A stretch of DNA of 64,000 bases from Thermogymnomonas acidicola JCM 13583 (lineage in GTDB: Archaea; Thermoplasmatota; Thermoplasmata; Thermoplasmatales; Thermoplasmataceae), in contig NZ_BBCP01000008.1 of assembly GCF_001316105.1 (NCBI RefSeq), positions 1-64,000 on the forward strand, in the 5' to 3' direction. The notes under the pieces are model-generated. The model worked only from the letters and a program-made list of their open reading frames with translations, did no database searches and was not told where the DNA came from. Below are positions 62,325-64,000 of the stretch, one piece after another. The position numbers were made by a program, and so were the translations under genes. Position 1 is the stretch's first letter. Each line of letters opens with the position of its first letter.

Positions 62325-64000
62325 TCAGATCCCCCCCTCACCCTCCCTGGTAGCAGCCATCATCTGCACGTCAGGGGGGAGATAGGATGTCTGTGAGGTG
62401 TAGTGCACGTCGCTCCAGAACATGAAGTAACCTGCAGCTGACCCGGCTGGGTTCTCTATGAAGCCTGTGAGCGTGTCCACATGGACTGCAAGCATGTAGG
62501 GTATGTTGAGCCATGCAAACCAGTACTGGTGGTAGACTGCGTGGACGAGCTCCGTGTAGTTCTGCACTATGTACTGGGTGTTGTACGTCGAGGTGCCGTT
62601 CACCGTAAGGTTGAACATGGTCTCATTGAACCAGGGTGCCTCCACATAGCTCTCGTCCATTATGGCGGTCGCGTAGTCAGAGCTGGCTGTGTAGTCTTCA
62701 GTGTAGTAGCCTATGCCCATCGGGTATGTCAACCCGCTGGTGCTGTTGTCCGTGGAGTAAATTATGCTCTCCCAGGCACTGTGCGTGACACCGTCAGATG
62801 TTATGTCAAACCCAATTGCGTTGAGGTCAGATATTATTATCTGCGCCTCTTCTGACTGCGATGTTGAGCCCGAGTTGAATGTGAAGTTGACTGGTGGCAG
62901 CGGGTTGTTTTTGTTAACCACTGTGCCGTTGGGGAATTTGGCCTCGTATCCTGCCTTCGCCAGGTATTCTGCGGCCAGTGTGGGGGTTGTATGTGTAGTT
63001 CTGCAGGCCTGAGGTGACGTTGCTGTAATACGGGAACCCGGCAGGTATCGGGCCTATCCACTGGGTGGCCAGGCCGTGGAACACCGTGCTTATTATCCCT
63101 GTGTAGTTTATTCCATAAACGACCGCTGCCCTGACATCGAGGTTGTAGAACGGCTTGTAGCCGTACGGTCCATGTAGACCCAGTATGCCCCCCCCTCGGA
63201 GCTACCGAACTGCACTGGCAGCACAGTGACGTTGAAGCCTGGGAGTGACTTGAGCGTGCTGTAATACTGCGTTGAGGGATCGTCTATTACCTGCAGCTGG
63301 CCCGCCTTGGCTGCAGATATTGAGGTGGACACTGGCTGGTAGTCTATCACGATCTCCTTCACGTAGGGCGGGTGGATGGCGTAGTTCCACTGGCTGCTGC
63401 TTATATTGTATGCCCAGTAGTGCGGGTTTGCCTCCAAGACAGCTGTCTGTCCCGGGACGTACTTTTCCAGCACGTATGGCCCTGTCCCCAGCGCATGGGT
63501 CGTCATGTATGAGTTTATCGTTCCGTACTGGACGCCACCGTGCGCATCCACATATGCAGGGTCAACAGCTGCGGCCATGGGAGTTGTCAGAGTGGCGAGG
63601 AGAGAGTTGAATGGCACATCCCCGTTGTAACCGTAACCGAGGTTCAGCCTGATCTCATACTTGTTTATCACCTGGAAGGACTGGTACGGGTACTCCATCA
63701 CCTGCAGCTCACTCGCATTGGGGTCAGTGAAGTTGAAAGTGTTCAGTTCCTGCGGCGTGACTGTGAAATTAACGCCGTTAGAGTAGTTGAAGTTCTGCGA
63801 CAGGATGAAGGATGGTGCCTGGTTCATTATTATCGTCCTGTACATGGAGTACCACTGCACGTAGGCATTGTACGGGTATCCGTTGCTGAATGTCACGTTG
63901 TGCCTGAGGTAGAATGTGTAGTGCATGCCATTGGGGGGGATACACTCCAGTTCACTGCAAGCACACCAACGTAAGTGTCCTCGCTGGTGCCGTTGGGGGG
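62325..64000 (-). CDS. oppA: extracellular peptide-binding protein (OppA-like, family 5), partial and frameshifted
   Basis: The solute-binding protein of the oligopeptide transporter. Its N terminus lies beyond the right edge of the window. The visible part has the family 5 layout: YTFYLRHNVTFSNGYPYNAY (equivalent of the W-x-F-x-L-R-x-V-F-x-G motif), HALGTGPYVLEKYVPGQTAV, EANPHYWAYN, and a long C-terminal lobe ending AATREGEGGI. It is rich in Asn, Tyr and Thr, as expected for a surface protein of an acidophile. Frame errors occur near 63937, 63190, 63165 and 62985. The stop at 62325 lies 36 bases before the oppB coding frame. Confidence 0.9.

Overview
The window reads as a piece of the chromosome of a moderately GC-rich, wall-less archaeon of the Thermoplasmata (Thermoplasmatales). 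Supporting signs are archaeal information-processing genes (aIF2 gamma, eS6, RtcB, Hjc, RNase HII), a GHMP-type shikimate kinase, many leaderless genes with a TATA-like box about 25 bases before the start codon, several N-glycosylation-rich single-span surface proteins and large peptide permeases. By eye the GC content is in the mid-fifties, which fits Thermogymnomonas acidicola better than the AT-rich Thermoplasma, Picrophilus or Ferroplasma. That species call is inference.

The dominant feature of this record is not a gene. G and C homopolymers of 5 to 8 occur every few hundred bases and are very often longer than the protein or RNA family requires. Many exceed expectation by exactly three (4 becomes 7, 5 becomes 8), which adds a spurious Gly or Pro codon. 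Others are off by one or two and break the reading frame. The same +3 change appears in the nearly invariant peptidyl-transferase region of the 23S rRNA, so I read it as a sequence or assembly artefact. About half the genes, including essential ones (guaB, aIF2 gamma, eS6, argS, aroA, aroB), are therefore frameshifted on paper. I annotate each as one gene from its true start to its true stop and describe the repair.

Layout. 0-5 kb: 3' end of 23S rRNA, a small cysteine-rich CWC protein, a DsrE-like protein, a surface protein with guaB, and an MqnA-like protein. 4.8-9.8 kb: formate dehydrogenase (fdhA, a DUF1641 protein, fdhD) and an acetate-type transporter. 9.8-14.5 kb: transporters and molybdenum cofactor genes (moaE, moaA, mobA), which could supply both the formate dehydrogenase and the molybdenum hydroxylase at 35-39 kb. 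14.9-18.8 kb: eS6, aIF2 gamma, a DNA glycosylase, fixC and fixX. 19-25.8 kb: thrS, hutH, membrane proteins, tRNA-Gly and tpiA. 25.8-30.7 kb: a DHA2 efflux pump with its MarR regulator, a PadR regulator, a TPR protein and RNase HII. 30.9-35 kb: asd-lysC behind a small upstream ORF, hjc and ggt. 35-39.6 kb: xdhC-coxM-coxS-coxL and a zinc-ribbon protein. 39.6-46 kb: a regulator, rtcB, an amidohydrolase and a roughly 960-residue surface protein. 46-52 kb: aroB-aroE-aroK-aroA followed by argS. 52-54 kb: a GH15 glucoamylase/trehalase. 54-64 kb: an oligopeptide ABC transporter whose oppABC and oppDF halves are separated by an amino-acid catabolic trio (saccharopine-dehydrogenase-like oxidoreductase, class III aminotransferase, aminoaldehyde dehydrogenase) with its own palindromic operators.

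Taken together the genes describe an aerobic or facultative heterotroph that takes up peptides, breaks down amino acids, oxidises formate and aldehydes through molybdoenzymes, and feeds electrons to the quinone pool through FixC and FixX. I saw no CRISPR array, insertion sequence or prophage.
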